64,000 nt of DNA from Saccharina japonica (taxonomy: Eukaryota > Sar > Phaeophyceae > Laminariales > Laminariaceae): NCBI GenBank assembly GCA_008828725.1, contig MEHQ01003624.1, positions 139,501 to 203,500 on the forward strand, in the 5' to 3' direction. Positions 22,323 through 37,300 of this stretch are shown here, in pieces (the stretch's first letter is position 1; each line of letters starts with the position of its first letter). The notes below the pieces were generated by a model. It had not been told where the DNA came from and ran no database searches. It was given only the letters and a program-made list of their open reading frames with translations. Both the position numbers and the translations under genes were made by a program.

Positions 22323-25300
22323 CGTTGCCCGGTCCTATCTTGCCGTAGCCTGACCCCCCTTGTGTTCGTTTTTCGCCCTACTGTGGCCGGCACAGGTGGT
22401 GGGCTGCAAGGACACCATAGCCCAGAGCTACCTGATGGACTGCTTGATACAGGTGTTTCCCGACGAGTTTCACCTAGCGTCTCTCGAGGCGTTTTTGGAT
22501 GGAGTTTGTCGGCTGAAGGAGAAGGTTAGGGTCCGGCCGGTGCTGGAGAGCCTGATGGAGCGCATCGGGAACTACGTGGAGGAGCACCCGGACACTCTGC
22601 CTAGGGATGTGAGAACGGTGATGGGATGGTTCGTCGTTGTTGTTGTTGATGATGATGATGTTGTTGTTGTTGTTGTTGTTGTTGATGATGTTAATAATGA
22701 TGACAACAACGGCAGTAGCAGCATAACCAGCAGCGCAGGCAGCAGTAACACTAGCAGCAGCAGCCAAAGCAGATGTTGGGTTGGCATACGTGAAAATCAA
22801 CATGAAGCTTGATTTCACGGTTTGCGGCATTTCTCTGTGGTTATGGTTGTTGTTGCTGGTGCTGGTGCTGGTGGTTCGTGGCTGTTGCTACCGTTGCTTT
22901 TGTTGCTGTTGTTGCTGTTGCTGTTGTTGCTGTCGTGTGATGTAATGCGGCTGCTTTTCCTTTTGGTTATGTATGTGTTTGTGTTGTTCATGTTGGTGTC
23001 GTGTCGTGTTGCTGTCATCGTTGGTGGTGGTGTTACTTGTTTGTTCAAAGTTTATTGTCGGCAACGTTCGAAGTTACCCCGTGTGGTCGCACAATAGTAA
23101 TAACAATAATGTGCTTGTGGTCTGTAAGTGGGAAATCGTCCTTGCTCCGTGCGAACCGATGGAGGCGGATGTTCCAACGAGACTCCACGCACACACAAGA
23201 CGAGGCTGTCGCGTTTGTCCCTGTGGACAACGGTTTCAGGGACGAAAGGCGTTTTTCTGCAACGGCTATAAATTATTCACGTTGGCATGGCTCTCTTGGT
23301 ACCATGATGCCGAGTATATTTATGGCACCGCGCGGGGCCTATTGTTTGTGCAGCCCAGGGCGTTGCATACACTATAGTGGTAACAGGCGCTGTCGTTTGG
23401 CCACGAAATGACCACGCTATTAAACCTGTAGAAATGCAGAGCAATAATGAGGGTGTTCGTAGTGGGACAAATAATGCCGCTGAAAAATATAGTGCACCAG
23501 GTAGAGATGAATGTGCACCCGTGGCATCCCCCTGTCCCCGCTATTTGTTGCCGCCTCCATTTCGTGAACGCGCAGGTGGATGCCTTCAGGCTGCTGAACG
23601 ATTGTGTGACACGGCTCATAGCGGAGAGGTCGAAGCTCGAGCTGTCCGAGATCATTCTCATGCAGGTGATGAGCGTACTGTATAGCTTTGCTGTTGTAAC
23701 GGTGGTGGTGTTGGTGTTGGTGTTGGCTGTGATAAGTGGCGGCGGTAGTGTTGGTGCCGGCGTGGTGGTGGTGTTGCTGGTGTGGTGTTGGCGGTGTTGG
23801 TGTTGGTGCTGGTATTGTGGTAGTGTTATGTGGGTGTTGTTGTTGGTGCTGATGTTGGTGTGTCGGTGGTGGCGGTGTTTATGGTGGTGTTGATGTCGGT
23901 ATACATTGGTGTTGGTGATGATGCTGGTATTTTCCTGGTGTCGGTGGTGGTGTAAGTCTGGGTGCTGATTTTGATGCCAATGCCGATGTGAAACGTTTAC
24001 CGGTGTGTTCCTGGTATGCAGGGGTATATATCCAGATGTAGACGTGAAATGCTATTCGTTGATGCCTACGTAGGAATATTTCGATAGACGTGAAAATATG
24101 GAAGACCGAAATGGAAAATGGGAGGTGGAATTGGAAATTCGGAGAGGGACATGGAAAATGGAGATGCTGGATGTAAAAGTAGAAACGGCTGTGGAGCCAT
24201 GCCAGTTATAGAGCTCCTCCATTGCTGGTGTCGAGTGTTGCCAGGCCTGCTGCCCGAGCGGGGGTACGGATTTGGGCTTATTTGGGGGAAGCCGCGCCGG
24301 GGAGACTTGCGTGTCCCGCCCGTGCTCCGGAGGGATTGTTAGGAATAGGATGAGGAGGAGTTCAACAGGCTGCCACGCCTCGAGTGAGAGGGGGGAGAGG
24401 AAGGGAAGGGAAGGGGAGGGGAGGGGAGGGGAGGGGAGGGGAGGAGGAGGAGTGAAGGGAGGGGAGGGGAACGGGACCTGACATTATTTGTCTCTGATCT
24501 TTGGAAATTCCCTTGTTAATTGCGTGTTGTGGGGTGCCTTCATGTTGTTTTTTTGTCTTACATGTTTTTGTTTTCGATGCATGCGTGTTCCGGCTCCCCT
24601 TTGCGCGTGGCTAGTTACCTTGACTTACCTTATATTGTATTGTCTTGTGTTTGCCTTGTCACGACTTGTCTCGTCTTGTCTTTGCCGTGTCCTGTAGGTG
24701 GCTCTGCTCCAGTTCGCGTCTCAGTGCTACCCGGGCAGACTAGAGTACGTCAACCATTGCATCGGTGAGTTCATTGTTCGGCACGGTCGAGGTGCTGTCG
24801 GCATGTTTGGCAATCGTCGGGGGTGACAGATCGTATCTACAGATATCACTCGTAGGCCTCCGCCGTTGGTGTGTCATATGTTGTTGTGGTGTTGTGTCGA
24901 GGAAGGGATCTAACGGAACTGTATTATTCGTTTTTTTATTTTGTAGAGCATAGTGGACATGCAAATATAAGAGCCCCCGATAGCACGCCGCATATTGCCT
25001 GGGACCGTTACCCCGTCCCAGCCGTTCGGTCGGGTTTTGTCGGCGTGCATCGGCTCGAAGAAAATAACCACGCCTCCACCACCACCGCCACCACCACCGC
25101 CACCACCACCCCACCACCACCACCCCACCACAACCGCCACCACCACCACCACCACCACCACTACCACCACCACCACCACCGCCACTACCTGTGATCCCTT
25201 CTCAATGGCACCATTCATTTATCCCGAGCGAGTATACCCCTTCTTCGCCGTCCGACGCAAACAAAACCACCAAAACAAATGTGTGCAATGTGTGGGCGTG

Positions 25301-28300
25301 TGGAGGCGTTTTTTTTTTTCTCTTTCTCGATTTTGACACACGAACGTATAAAATGCAGGAGTGTGAGGGCGTTTTTTGTTCTTCATTCCTCGATTTTGAC
25401 GCACGAACGTGTGAAATGCAGGCGTGTGCGGGCGGGCGATGTTCAACCGCGGCTACGAGCCCCTCGTGGGGGGCAGGCAGACGGGGCGGGAGTTGCCCGC
25501 GGAGTGCGTGGAGGCGTTGCTCAGGCTCCTCTCCATCCCGCTCCGGTCGCTGGGGCTGGGGGTGCTGTCGCTCGCGGAATACGTGGACTTGCTCCACTTT
25601 TTACCGTGGGAGTCTCAGAAGCAGGTGCGCGGGGGTTTTGAAGCGGGAATGCCGTGTTGGGGGGGGGAGGGGGGCGGGGGCGGAGTGGAAGGGTGGGGGC
25701 AGGCGTTTAGGGGGGTTAATGTTGTCTTGCTCTTTGTTTTTTTTCTGGTTTGAATACAGAAAGGCCGTGTGTGTGGGAGTGGGGGTTGCGGGGGTGGGGA
25801 AGGGGCTTGAGGGGTGGGGGCGGAAGTTAACGCGGTTGGGGGGGGGTGGGGTGGACAGTTAGAGGGTTTCTTGTTTTTTCGGCCTCTGGAGTTGTGGGGT
25901 AGGGTTTTATAAAAATGGGTAGGGCGCGTGATGATGACGACCGGGTACGTACGGCCGAAGTGATGGGGGCCGAGGTGATCGAGATCTCCTCGCCAGTAAC
26001 GATGTGCCGGCGGCAAGCACCAGCTGAGGCCAAGGTTAACTAAACCCTTGATATCTGCACCCTCGTTTTCGGGATGACGTTCGCAGCTGTGAAAGGGTTG
26101 ACATCTCCCCGGCGTCTGGCTTTTATTGGAACATGGACAACTATTTTTCGGTTTTCTCCCGCTCGCTCAAGAAGCGTTTCTTGTTTGTGTGCGAGGCCGA
26201 CAAGCAGGTGCCGCTTGAGCAGCGCGGAATATGTTTTGTTTCATCGCCGGGGTGGACTGCCAACCGAAACATATCTCGCCGCCCCCCCCCCCAAATACAA
26301 TAAAAAAATGCCCCTGGGCTCGCTGACAGGTACTAGATTTTAGACCGTGACCCCCCCCACGCACGCACGCACGACTGCGGCACGCAGGTTTCGTTGGAGC
26401 TGCTGCGGTCGGTGCTGAGCAAGGAGTCGGCGTTGAATGACCTCGACTGCGTGGACAAGCTGCTGGGGATGATCGCCCCCATCTTGACGGACCCGCCGAC
26501 CGGACCCGGGGGCGAAGTCGACACCGCCATGCAGGTGCGGTATACCACTATAGCGTAATGAATTATCACACGGGTATAATAATAGTATACTACTGGTTCC
26601 CTCCGGGACGTGCCTAGGGGAGTGGCGCAAGAACGAATTGAAAACCATACAGAATTCAATGTTGCATATTATATCATAGTACGACGTTATGAGCTACAGT
26701 GCTCGGATCGAGCTCAAACCTCGACCAATGTGTCCGGCCGGGCTTCCCGTGTCGGGTTCTTAGTGTTTTGCCGAAAAGTGCTCGTACGAAGAGAAAAGTT
26801 GCGAAACGTGCGAAAATTTCACAAACATAACTACCTGGTATGCATATACTCTACTATTACGGGGTGGGCTAATGTAGTAAATAGAACCTACGGAACACAC
26901 AAAAATCTGTCTATTTCCCTCTAACAGAGTATTTGGTCCTATTTACTAGTGTTACTAGTGTTTACTATGCTCCCCCGTAACAATAAACTATTCTACAATA
27001 GTACTAGTAATAGTAGAGTACAGATATAATGGTATACTATTAATAATAGTATACTCTACTAGTAGTATACTGTTAGTAGAGTATTATTAGTAGAGTATAA
27101 ATATAGTTAATGTTAGTAGTGTTTACTATGCTCCCCCGTAATAATATACTATTCTACAATAGTACTATTAATAGTAGAGTACAGATATAATGGTATACTA
27201 TTAATAATAGTATACTCTACTATTAGTATACTGTTAGTAGAGTATTATTAGTAGAGTATAAATATATTGTTGATGTTAGTAGAGTGTACTATTGGCATAC
27301 TACACAGAGTATTTGGTCCTATTTACTAGTGTTTACTATGCTCCCCCGTAATAATATACTATTCTACAATAGTACTATTAATAGTAGAGTACAGATATAA
27401 TGGTATACTATTAATAATAGTATACTCTACTATTAGTATACTGTTAGTAGAGTATTATTAGTAGAGTATAAATATATTGTTGATGTTAGTAGAGTGTACT
27501 ATTGGCATACTACACAGAGTATTTGGTCCTATTTACTAGTGTTTACTATGCTCCCCCGTAATAATATACTATTCTACAATAGTACTATTAATAGTAGAGT
27601 ACAGATATAATGGTATACTATTAATAATAGTATACTCTACTATTAGTATACTGTTAGTAGAGTATTATTAGTAGAGTATAAATATATTGTTGATGTTAGT
27701 AGAGTGTACTATTGGCATACTACACAGAGTATTTGGTCCTATTTACTAGTGTTTACTATGCTCCCCCGTAATAATATACTATTCTACAATAGTACTATTA
27801 ATAGTAGAGTACAGATATAATGGTATACTATTAATAATAGTATACTCTACTATTAGTATACTGTTAGTAGAGTATTATTAGTAGAGTATAAATATATTGT
27901 TGATGTTAGTAGAGTGTACTATTGGCATACTACACAGAGTATTTGGTCCTATTTACTAGTGTTTACTATGCTCCCCCGTAATAATATACTATTCTACAAT
28001 AGTACTATTAATAGTAGAGTACAGATATAATGGTATACTATTAATAATAGTATACTCTACTATTAGTATACTGTTAGTAGAGTATTATTAGTAGAGTATA
28101 AATATATTGTTGATGTTAGTAGAGTGTACTATTGGCATACTACACAGAGTATTTGGTCCTATTTACTAGTGTTTACTATGCTCCCCCGTAATAATATACT
28201 ATTCTACAATAGTACTATTAATAGTAGAGTACAGATATAATGGTATACTATTAATAATAGTATACTCTACTATTAGTATACTGTTAGTAGAGTATTATTA

Positions 28301-31300
28301 GTAGAGTATAAATATATTGTTGATGTTAGTAGAGTGTACTATTGGCATACTACACAGAGTATTTGGTCCTATTTACTAGTGTTTACTATGCTCCCCCGTA
28401 ATAATATACTATTCTACAATAGTACTATTAATAGTAGAGTACAGATATAATGGTATACTATTAATAATAGTATACTCTACTATTAGTATACTGTTAGTAG
28501 AGTATTATTAGTAGAGTATAAATATATTGTTGATGTTAGTAGAGTGTACTATTGGCATACTACACAGAGTATTTGGTCCTATTTACTAGTGTTTACTATG
28601 CTCCCCCGTAATAATATACTATTCTACAATAGTACTATTAATAGTAGAGTACAGATATAATGGTATACTATTAATAATAGTATACTCTACTATTAGTATA
28701 CTGTTAGTAGAGTATTATTAGTAGAGTATAAATATATTGTTGATGTTAGTAGAGTGTACTATTGGCATACTACACAGAGTATTTGGTCCTATTTACTAGT
28801 GTTTACTATGCTCCCCCGTAATAATATACTATTCTACAATAGTACTATTAATAGTAGAGTACAGATATAATGGTATACTATTAATAATAGTATACTCTAC
28901 TATTAGTATACTGTTAGTAGAGTATTATTAGTAGAGTATAAATATATTGTTGATGTTAGTAGAGTGTACTATTGGCATACTACACAGAGTATTTGGTCCT
29001 ATTTACTAGTGTTTACTATGCTCCCCCGTAATAATATACTATTCTACAATAGTACTATTAATAGTAGAGTACAGATATAATGGTATACTATTAATAATAG
29101 TATACTCTACTATTAGTATACTGTTAGTAGAGTATTATTAGTAGAGTATAAATATATTGTTGATGTTAGTAGAGTGTACTATTGGCATACTACACAGAGT
29201 ATTTGGTCCTATTTACTAGTGTTTACTATGCTCCCCCGTAATAATATACTATTCTACAATAGTACTATTAATAGTAGAGTACAGATATAATGGTATACTA
29301 TTAATAATAGTATACTCTACTATTAGTATACTGTTAGTAGAGTATTATTAGTAGAGTATAAATATATTGTTGATGTTAGTAGAGTGTACTATTGGCATAC
29401 TACACAGAGTATTTGGTCCTATTTACTAGTGTTTACTATGCTCCCCCGTAATAATATACTATTCTACAATAGTACTATTAATAGTAGAGTACAGATATAA
29501 TGGTATACTATTAATAATAGTATACTCTACTATTAGTATACTGTTAGTAGAGTATTATTAGTAGAGTATAAATATATTGTTGATGTTAGTAGAGTGTACT
29601 ATTGGCATACTACACAGAGTATTTGGTCCTATTTACTAGTGTTTACTATGCTCCCCCGTAATAATATACTATTCTACAATAGTACTATTAATAGTAGAGT
29701 ACAGATATAATGGTATACTATTAATAATAGTATACTCTACTATTAGTATACTGTTAGTAGAGTATTATTAGTAGAGTATAAATATATTGTTGATGTTAGT
29801 AGAGTGTACTATTGGCATACTACACAGAGTATTTGGTCCTATTTACTAGTGTTTACTATGCTCCCCCGTAATAATATACTATTCTACAATAGTACTATTA
29901 ATAGTAGAGTACAGATATAATGGTATACTATTAATAATAGTATACTCTACTATTAGTATACTGTTAGTAGAGTATTATTAGTAGAGTATAAATATATTGT
30001 TGATGTTAGTAGAGTGTACTATTGGCATACTACACAGAGTATTTGGTCCTATTTACTAGTGTTTACTATGCTCCCCCGTAATAATATACTATTCTACAAT
30101 AGTACTATTAATAGTAGAGTACAGATATAATGGTATACTATTAATAATAGTATACTCTACTATTAGTATACTGTTAGTAGAGTATTATTAGTAGAGTATA
30201 AATATATTGTTGATGTTAGTAGAGTGTACTATTGGCATACTACACAGAGTATTTGGTCCTATTTACTAGTGTTTACTATGCTCCCCCGTAATAATATACT
30301 ATTCTACAATAGTACTATTAATAGTAGAGTACAGATATAATTGTATACTATTAATAATAGTATACTCTACTATTAGTATACTGTTAGTAGAGTATTATTA
30401 TTAATAGTAGAGTATAAATATATTGTTAATGTTAGTAGAGTGTACTATTGGCATACTATTGGTACCATATTACAATAGTATCCTACCAGGTATTAGTATT
30501 AGTACAGGTATTAGTATGCTTTTTGTAAGATAACACAAACCCTGGGACGAATTTCTGAGCACAGTAGTTTCTCCAAAGTAAAGGGGGGCACACACGACGA
30601 AAGTGGTGGGGTTGGAAAAATGACGACGAGGGGTTTCCATAGAGGTATCGGTAGGCGTTTGCACCTTCCCTGTTGTCGAGAAAACCAGCTTATGACACTC
30701 ACTTCGTCCGAGATGGGTGTGTTATCTTATCATTTTATCATGTCATCATAAGTGTTACTACTATATGGTAGCAGCGTTTGTTGAGGCGAGGCGGACTAGT
30801 TGGCTGGCGCTAGCCAGCCAACTAGTCGACTAAAGTCAGGCGAGCGAAGCGAGCCAAAAAAGCCCCCCCCGGCCGAGGGGGCCCCGCTGGAGGCGCCCCC
30901 GGAGGGCCCGCCGGAGGTGCTTCCGGAGGATCCCGCTGAAGGCGCCGCCGGAGGCAAAACATACGCTATTTGGCTTCATTTTACACACAAAAAACATGAT
31001 AACTGGGCCAAGTTTATCTCTGGTTTTGATCCCGAAACAGGCATATTTCTAAACTTCGACTCAGTTTGTCGTATATTAAAGAGATGCACCAGAAATTTAT
31101 GGTACGTTCTCGTACCCAGTACGTTAAGCATCTCACTTGCTTTACCCATTAATTTGCCCTTATTTTGTTTTGGTTTTTCTCTGTTTCACAGTCTGTGACC
31201 ACAGAATTTGTATCTCTCTAATCAGTGTCGATGTTTATAATGCTGTGCCTAACACAGACCGTTCAGGATAGATTCGGGTAATTGTCAATGGACATGATGG

Positions 31301-34300
31301 CTTTGGTTGGCTGTTTTTTTTCACTTTGTGCCCGCGGACTGTCATTCTGGCAGCACTTCAGACAGCAGCTGCGTGCTCCATCTTGTTCCCACGCCTACCG
31401 TTTGTTTTTGTACAGACAGCACTTCAGACAGTAGTTACGCTGTAGTCGGCAAATTCATTGGTAAAGAGTGGGAGGGGGGGGGGGGGGGACGATGCTGCTG
31501 TAGTCGAATGGAGATTGCGGGCGTGTAGTTCAGTTTTGGACACGCATAACATGCTGTAGGGATTTTAGGTGTACCTCTTCGGACTTGTGTATCCTTTCCC
31601 TGCTAAGTGTACGTGTTCTTTAGGATTCTCTGATGGCTCTAGCACTTTTGTGACCACGGGCCGTGATCTTGCTAGATCAGACTATAGGGATTAGCAACTG
31701 AAACGAGTTTAATGTGAAGAAAAACAACAACAACAACAACAATTAATAGGATTGGGAATCAGGACAGGCATTGGGTGTACTGATGGTTGAGTAGGAAAGA
31801 ACGGGTTAATGTTGAAGACAACACACAACACATACTCGTGCGGCAGGCAGTAGCACATCACCACTACAAACAAAAAATAGGACACAAAATAGACTGGGAT
31901 CGGCCAAACTAGACTGGGATCGACCAAAATAGACTGGGATCGACACACAGCTCAGAATGAGCATCGCTCAAACACCCGAGCCAGAAGTGCTCATCATGCA
32001 GTTGATACACTCATGACAGAGACATACATACTTGTATTATTACAGTAATAGCACGTTGGGACNAAGTTCCGCCATCACAGTTGACCGCATTAACCATAAG
32101 ACCAGAAGTATGTTATAAGGATTACCCTGGGCTGGGTAATCGATCGATCTTTGACCCCTATAGCTCAGCAGGTAATACCCTCACATCTACCTTTTACTGT
32201 ATACTCGTATGGTCCGTCCGGCACAAAATATTTCCAATGACGTTTACGAATTAGTCATAACTCATGAAAAAATACTTTTTTTTAATGAGACAACCATATA
32301 TTCGTGACCGCAAATACAAGAGGAATCGATGTTGAGAACGAGAAAGAAAAATAATTTTCCACACTAAATTCAAGTAGTTACGCAACAATGCATTAAAAAA
32401 AAATTCTTCAAGACTGGCCAAAATCGACCAAAATAAGTCATTTTGGGCAAAATTATGAATATCTCACACAATTTGGTATTGCTGCAAACAAAAAAAAACG
32501 GCCTGGAGGCGTGGACGAGAGCAATCGTTGTGCCGTATTATATTATCAGTATATCGCACGATTTGTCAAACAGTAGTAACCAGGGGAAAATGACCTTCGA
32601 TATACATTGTTTCCCTCATATCTCTCCCTCTAAAGCTGTTTTTATATTATGAAAAAATGGCCGGCGGCCTATGGTCATAGCTCCCCAAATCAGTGCTCAG
32701 AATTTGGGTTTGAAAANGTATTACACCCAGGGAAACAAGGGGCTTGTTTATACGTTTTTGGCATAAACGAGGCGAATTAATATAATATAAAAAAAACGCG
32801 AGAAGCTGCGCGCAGGGTTGAGCTTTCTGACGGTGCTCCAGATTTCCGAGACAGCTCAACACATCCTGAGAAAATGTACCTTGGTGCGGGGAATGTATTG
32901 GAACATATTAAAATATTGTCCAGATGGACTACAAGATGACAGAACCCCGCAAAATCATCTCGCATCAAAAGTATGAATCCCTGTCCCCGTTTGGGGCGCT
33001 TGGAAAACCGGCCCTCCTTCTGTACGCGGTAGCGAACCGCTACCTTGTCGCGTGCACTCGCTTCGGAGGAGCGCTCGGTACAGTCACTTCTTCGTCGGAC
33101 GCTCCATCACCGCCATGGATCCGTCGACAGGCCAGGCTCAGCGGTGCCGGCACCCTCGGCCCTGCCATCGGTGCCCGGCACCGTCGATGGCGATGGGTTG
33201 ATGCGCCATGAGTTGTGGAAGACCTCTCTCTGTGCGTGGTGGTACTGCTTGAGGACGCCGAGAAATACGCACCCCGTACCAAACAAGCCTTCCTACGAGC
33301 AAGGAAATCCAAAATACAAAAATAGTTGGATAGTTGGCACCGCCGCAACTAACTTAAAAAACTAGCCAGCTAATAACTAGCTGGCAACTATTAGTCAGCC
33401 AACTCACAGCCCTAGTTATTACACGATGTTTGATGTGATACGTTTCAATGTGATGCTGCTGTATGATACGAGATGATGCGATACGATGCAATACGATATG
33501 ATGCGATATTATCTGTATGTCTACGTGATGCGATGCTATATATTGTCATGCCACACAACACGAAACGATATGACATGCTAATCATACCATACCATACCAT
33601 ACCATACCATACCATACCATACCATACCATACCATACCACACCATACCATACCACACCATACCATACCATACCATACACCATACCATACCATACCATACC
33701 ATACCATACCATATGATGCGATACCTTATACGCCATGATACGATGTATCACGATACAATACTATATGCCGCCCTGCCGATTCGTTGGTGTGGCAGGCGGC
33801 GCAGGAGGAGGAGCGGCGCTTGGTGGCCAGAGTGGTGCATCTCATGCGGAACGACGACACCGACTGCTACTTCCGAATGCTCGTCGTTGCCAGGAGGCAT
33901 CTCGGACAGGTGAGAACTACCCCCCTAGGAAGTGGCCACACCGGAATTGAATTAACTCATTGAGGCTTGTCATTCATACGCAAGTCCGTCTCACGAGCGG
34001 TTCTTAGTAGGATGCAGCTCGCCCTTCATGCGACTCGCCCCTACACCGCACGGCGCTTCGCGCTTGGTGCTAGCAATGTCTGCCCGGCTGGTGAAAAAAC
34101 CCCAACGTGCTCCGTCCCGGGTGTGGTGTCGATAACTTTTTTTTTTGTGCGCCCTTGTATATATCCCTATTTTTACTACTGTAGCAATATTTGGTCCTAT
34201 TATATGATATTTACTATGCTCCCCCGTAATACTGCTGTAGTTTTTTTTTGGCATCCACGATTTTGGCGACAAACTACTTGGAATTAGTGTTGGACACCTG

Positions 34301-37300
34301 TTTTCACACTAAGCCGTTATTTCGTGCATGCTCAATTAACTACATCAGCCCACCCAGTGTCCGTCATGATTATTTTATCCTACGAGAGAGATACAAATTA
34401 TGTGGTCACAGTCTGTGAGACAGACACACTCTGGCGGGAAAATGTGATAGTTACGCGTTACGTATCCGTCCGTCACTCGGCTCGCCTTTCTTTTTTTTTT
34501 TCTGCTGCTGCACCTTTTCCTCGCCGCGGTCGGTTAATAAACGCCGTCCTGGGTGCACTTCGCCCTCTTGCCGCTCGTATCCCTCGCCCTCGGCGTACAG
34601 CCCGTATGCATAGCCTGCAGTCGCGTTGCGGAGGCTACTTGCTTGGGGGGCAAGAGTAGATCGTTGTTTACTGCACTGAAATATACCCAAACCACTCTCC
34701 ACCTTGACCGAAAATATGAACTGTTGTGTACCTGGTACCTGTTACCCGTTTCCCCGACATTTCGCGGCGCCTTTAGTCTTGCGCGGGGCCTGGTTAGAGA
34801 CCACCCTCTCCCAGGGGCGTTTAATTCACCCTCTGGTGCGTGTCCGTCGTAAGATGTCCATTCTCTACACGGCGATTGCTCTAATACGCGCTGCCTACCA
34901 GGGGCTACGGTCACGCTTGTTGACACTTACAAACCCGCCATTATCTCTTCACCAACAGACATAACATTATTCCTCGTGAGTATGATATAATAACCTTTCG
35001 CTTTTTGCTAAATGCTCCTGCCTGCCTGCCTTTTTTCGTTTTGCCTCCCCGCGGCCGGCCGACCGGCTTTAGGGAGCACCGTCCCAGGTGCAGTTCACCC
35101 TCGTCCCGCTCGTGTTCCGCGCCCTTGGCCTCGCCCGGACTATCCGCTCCGCCGAGCTTGCTGAGGACGCGCAGGTGGCGGCAGCAGAAGCGGCGGCCGC
35201 TGCTGCAGCGGCGGCGGCAGCCGCCGCCGCCGAGGCCGCGAAACCGTCGGCGGCGATATCCTCAATGGCCAAATACGTGGCGGAAGAAACTTCGGGGGAT
35301 AAATCTTCAGCGGCGGCGAAGGGTAGTCCTGCCCCGTCAAGCGAAGGGGGGGGCGAGGGGGAAGGAGAGGAGGAGGGGGAGGCGGGACGGGGGAGCGGTG
35401 CTTCGTCCCCGACCCCGGCGAATGGTGGCGGAGATAACGGATCGGCAGCTGGGGCTATCGAGGCGGTAGGGGAGAAGGCCGAGGCGGGGGAAGGGGAGGG
35501 GGGAGACGGAGGTGGCGAGGTAGCGGGGGGGGAAACGACGCAGGGGGGGGGGGGGGAGGAGGGGGAGGAGGGGAGAGTGGAGGAGGTGGTGGTATCCCCG
35601 CCGCCGCCGCCGCCTCCACCGGTGGCGGCTGTGGTGTTGCGGCCGAGGCAGTTTTCGAGTCGAAAGGCTTACCAGTTCCTCCACGAGATAGTGACCGCGA
35701 TGGCGCCGTTGCACCCGTGGGTGTCTCTGTCTCTGTTTCTGCAGTGCGCGCTTGGGGCGGACCGCACGGGGTTCAAGGCCATCGCGTATGAGTTCTTCAG
35801 CCAGGTGGGCGTCGTCTCGGGTTTCGTGCGTGTCGGTGTGATGAGTGTGTGTTGGTGGCCTTGGTGTTGTTGGTGTTGGTGGTGGTGGTGTTGTTTGTGT
35901 TGTTTGTGTTATATGTTGTTTGCCCTGGTGTTGGTGTTTGTGTTGGTGGTGTCGTTGGTGGTGTTGGTGTGTGTGTCGTTGTTATTGTTGGTGTGGTGCT
36001 CGTGGTGGTGGTAGTATTGGTGTTGTTTGGGCTGTTTTCCTTGGTGGTGTTCGTGTTGATGGTGTGGTTGTCGTTGGTGTTGGTGTTGATAATTATGTTG
36101 TTCCCATGTGTTGTTTACGCTGTTTTTGTTGGTAGCGGTGGTCGTGGTCTTGGTTCTGGTGATGTCGGCGTGACTTGGCTTGGCTTGGTCTTGTTGCCGT
36201 GGGTTCGCTTGGCGTTTGGATGTTGGCTGCAGGAAGACAGACGACCGGTAATGTTGAAGCATCAGCCGGAAGCCATACCAATCACAAAACCAACTGAAAC
36301 CTATCAATCAGCAACGAAACCAACAGCAACGCATGCCGAAAAAATGAAGAAAAAAAGAAGAAAACATCGCCCTCTACCAACCGACGGCCGGTCCCGCCCG
36401 TTACCAACGGCAGGCGTTCATCTTGTATGAAGACGAGCTTACCGACAGCAAGGCGCAGGTGCGAGCGCTGGTGTCGATGGCGGGGACGCTGCTCTCGTGC
36501 GAGGGCTTCGACCCCGCCGACTACGACGCTCTGGCGACGAAGACGGCCCAGTACGCGGCCAAGCTGCTGAAGAAACCCGACCAATGTCGGATGGTGACGC
36601 TCTGCAGCCACCTCTTCTGGTCTCCGGACGAGGTGAGCGAACTTAAACTTGGCAGAAGAACAAGCCGGCATGGAATGTATTGGTGCGATGGTGCACTCAC
36701 AACTGCTGCATGCGTCGACGCCAATACGATGTCGAAAAATGTTGGCGGGCAGCGTGGTTTGGGGGTGGTTGGAGCTCAGACTCCTTCCTGCACGCCGAGC
36801 GTGGGATTGGAATGGGACGGGCAACGTGCGAGGCGGATGACTGACGACGCGCGCTCGATTAGTATAATAGTTTGATATCAGCCCGTATGGACTTAACTTA
36901 CAGTGGTTATAATATACGTACATCAGCTGTCTTTTTTCGGGCCACACTTGAGTGCAAGGCCTTGCTGGCCGCGCAGGGAGTCTTATCTACGACAAATTAT
37001 AATGGCGTCCATTAGTGCGATGGCCTCCACAAGATGGCTCGTCTTTTCTAAAAAAAAACATTTCCTTCCCCTCTTTTTTCCGTTGTACAATTGTATGATT
37101 TTTTCACTTTTTTCCCGTTTTTTTTTTTTCATTTGCTGTTTGTTGTTCGATCATCTTTCTAGTTTTCAACTATTTCTCAATTCTGTGTCGACTGTTGTTA
37201 GATACCGGTACGTTTTGTTTTGTTTCCGAACTCCCCCCCCCCCATTTTTACTGTTTGCGTTTCCCCCCGTTTTTCTGCTTGTTTTGTGGGCCTTTTGTAT

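Noticed and set aside
22609-22812. Read-through of the VPS35 exon into Val/Asp and Ser/Asn repeats
   Set aside because: A good GTGAGA donor at 22609 joins in phase to the next homologous exon at 23576.
26921-30465. Regular repeats considered as a CRISPR-like array
   Set aside because: The whole 210-bp unit is repeated with no variable spacers, and the context is a eukaryotic intron.
32151-32230. tRNA-like A box (TAGCTCAGCAGGTAATA)
   Set aside because: No B box or acceptor pairing follows, so it is not a tRNA; at most a decayed SINE trace.
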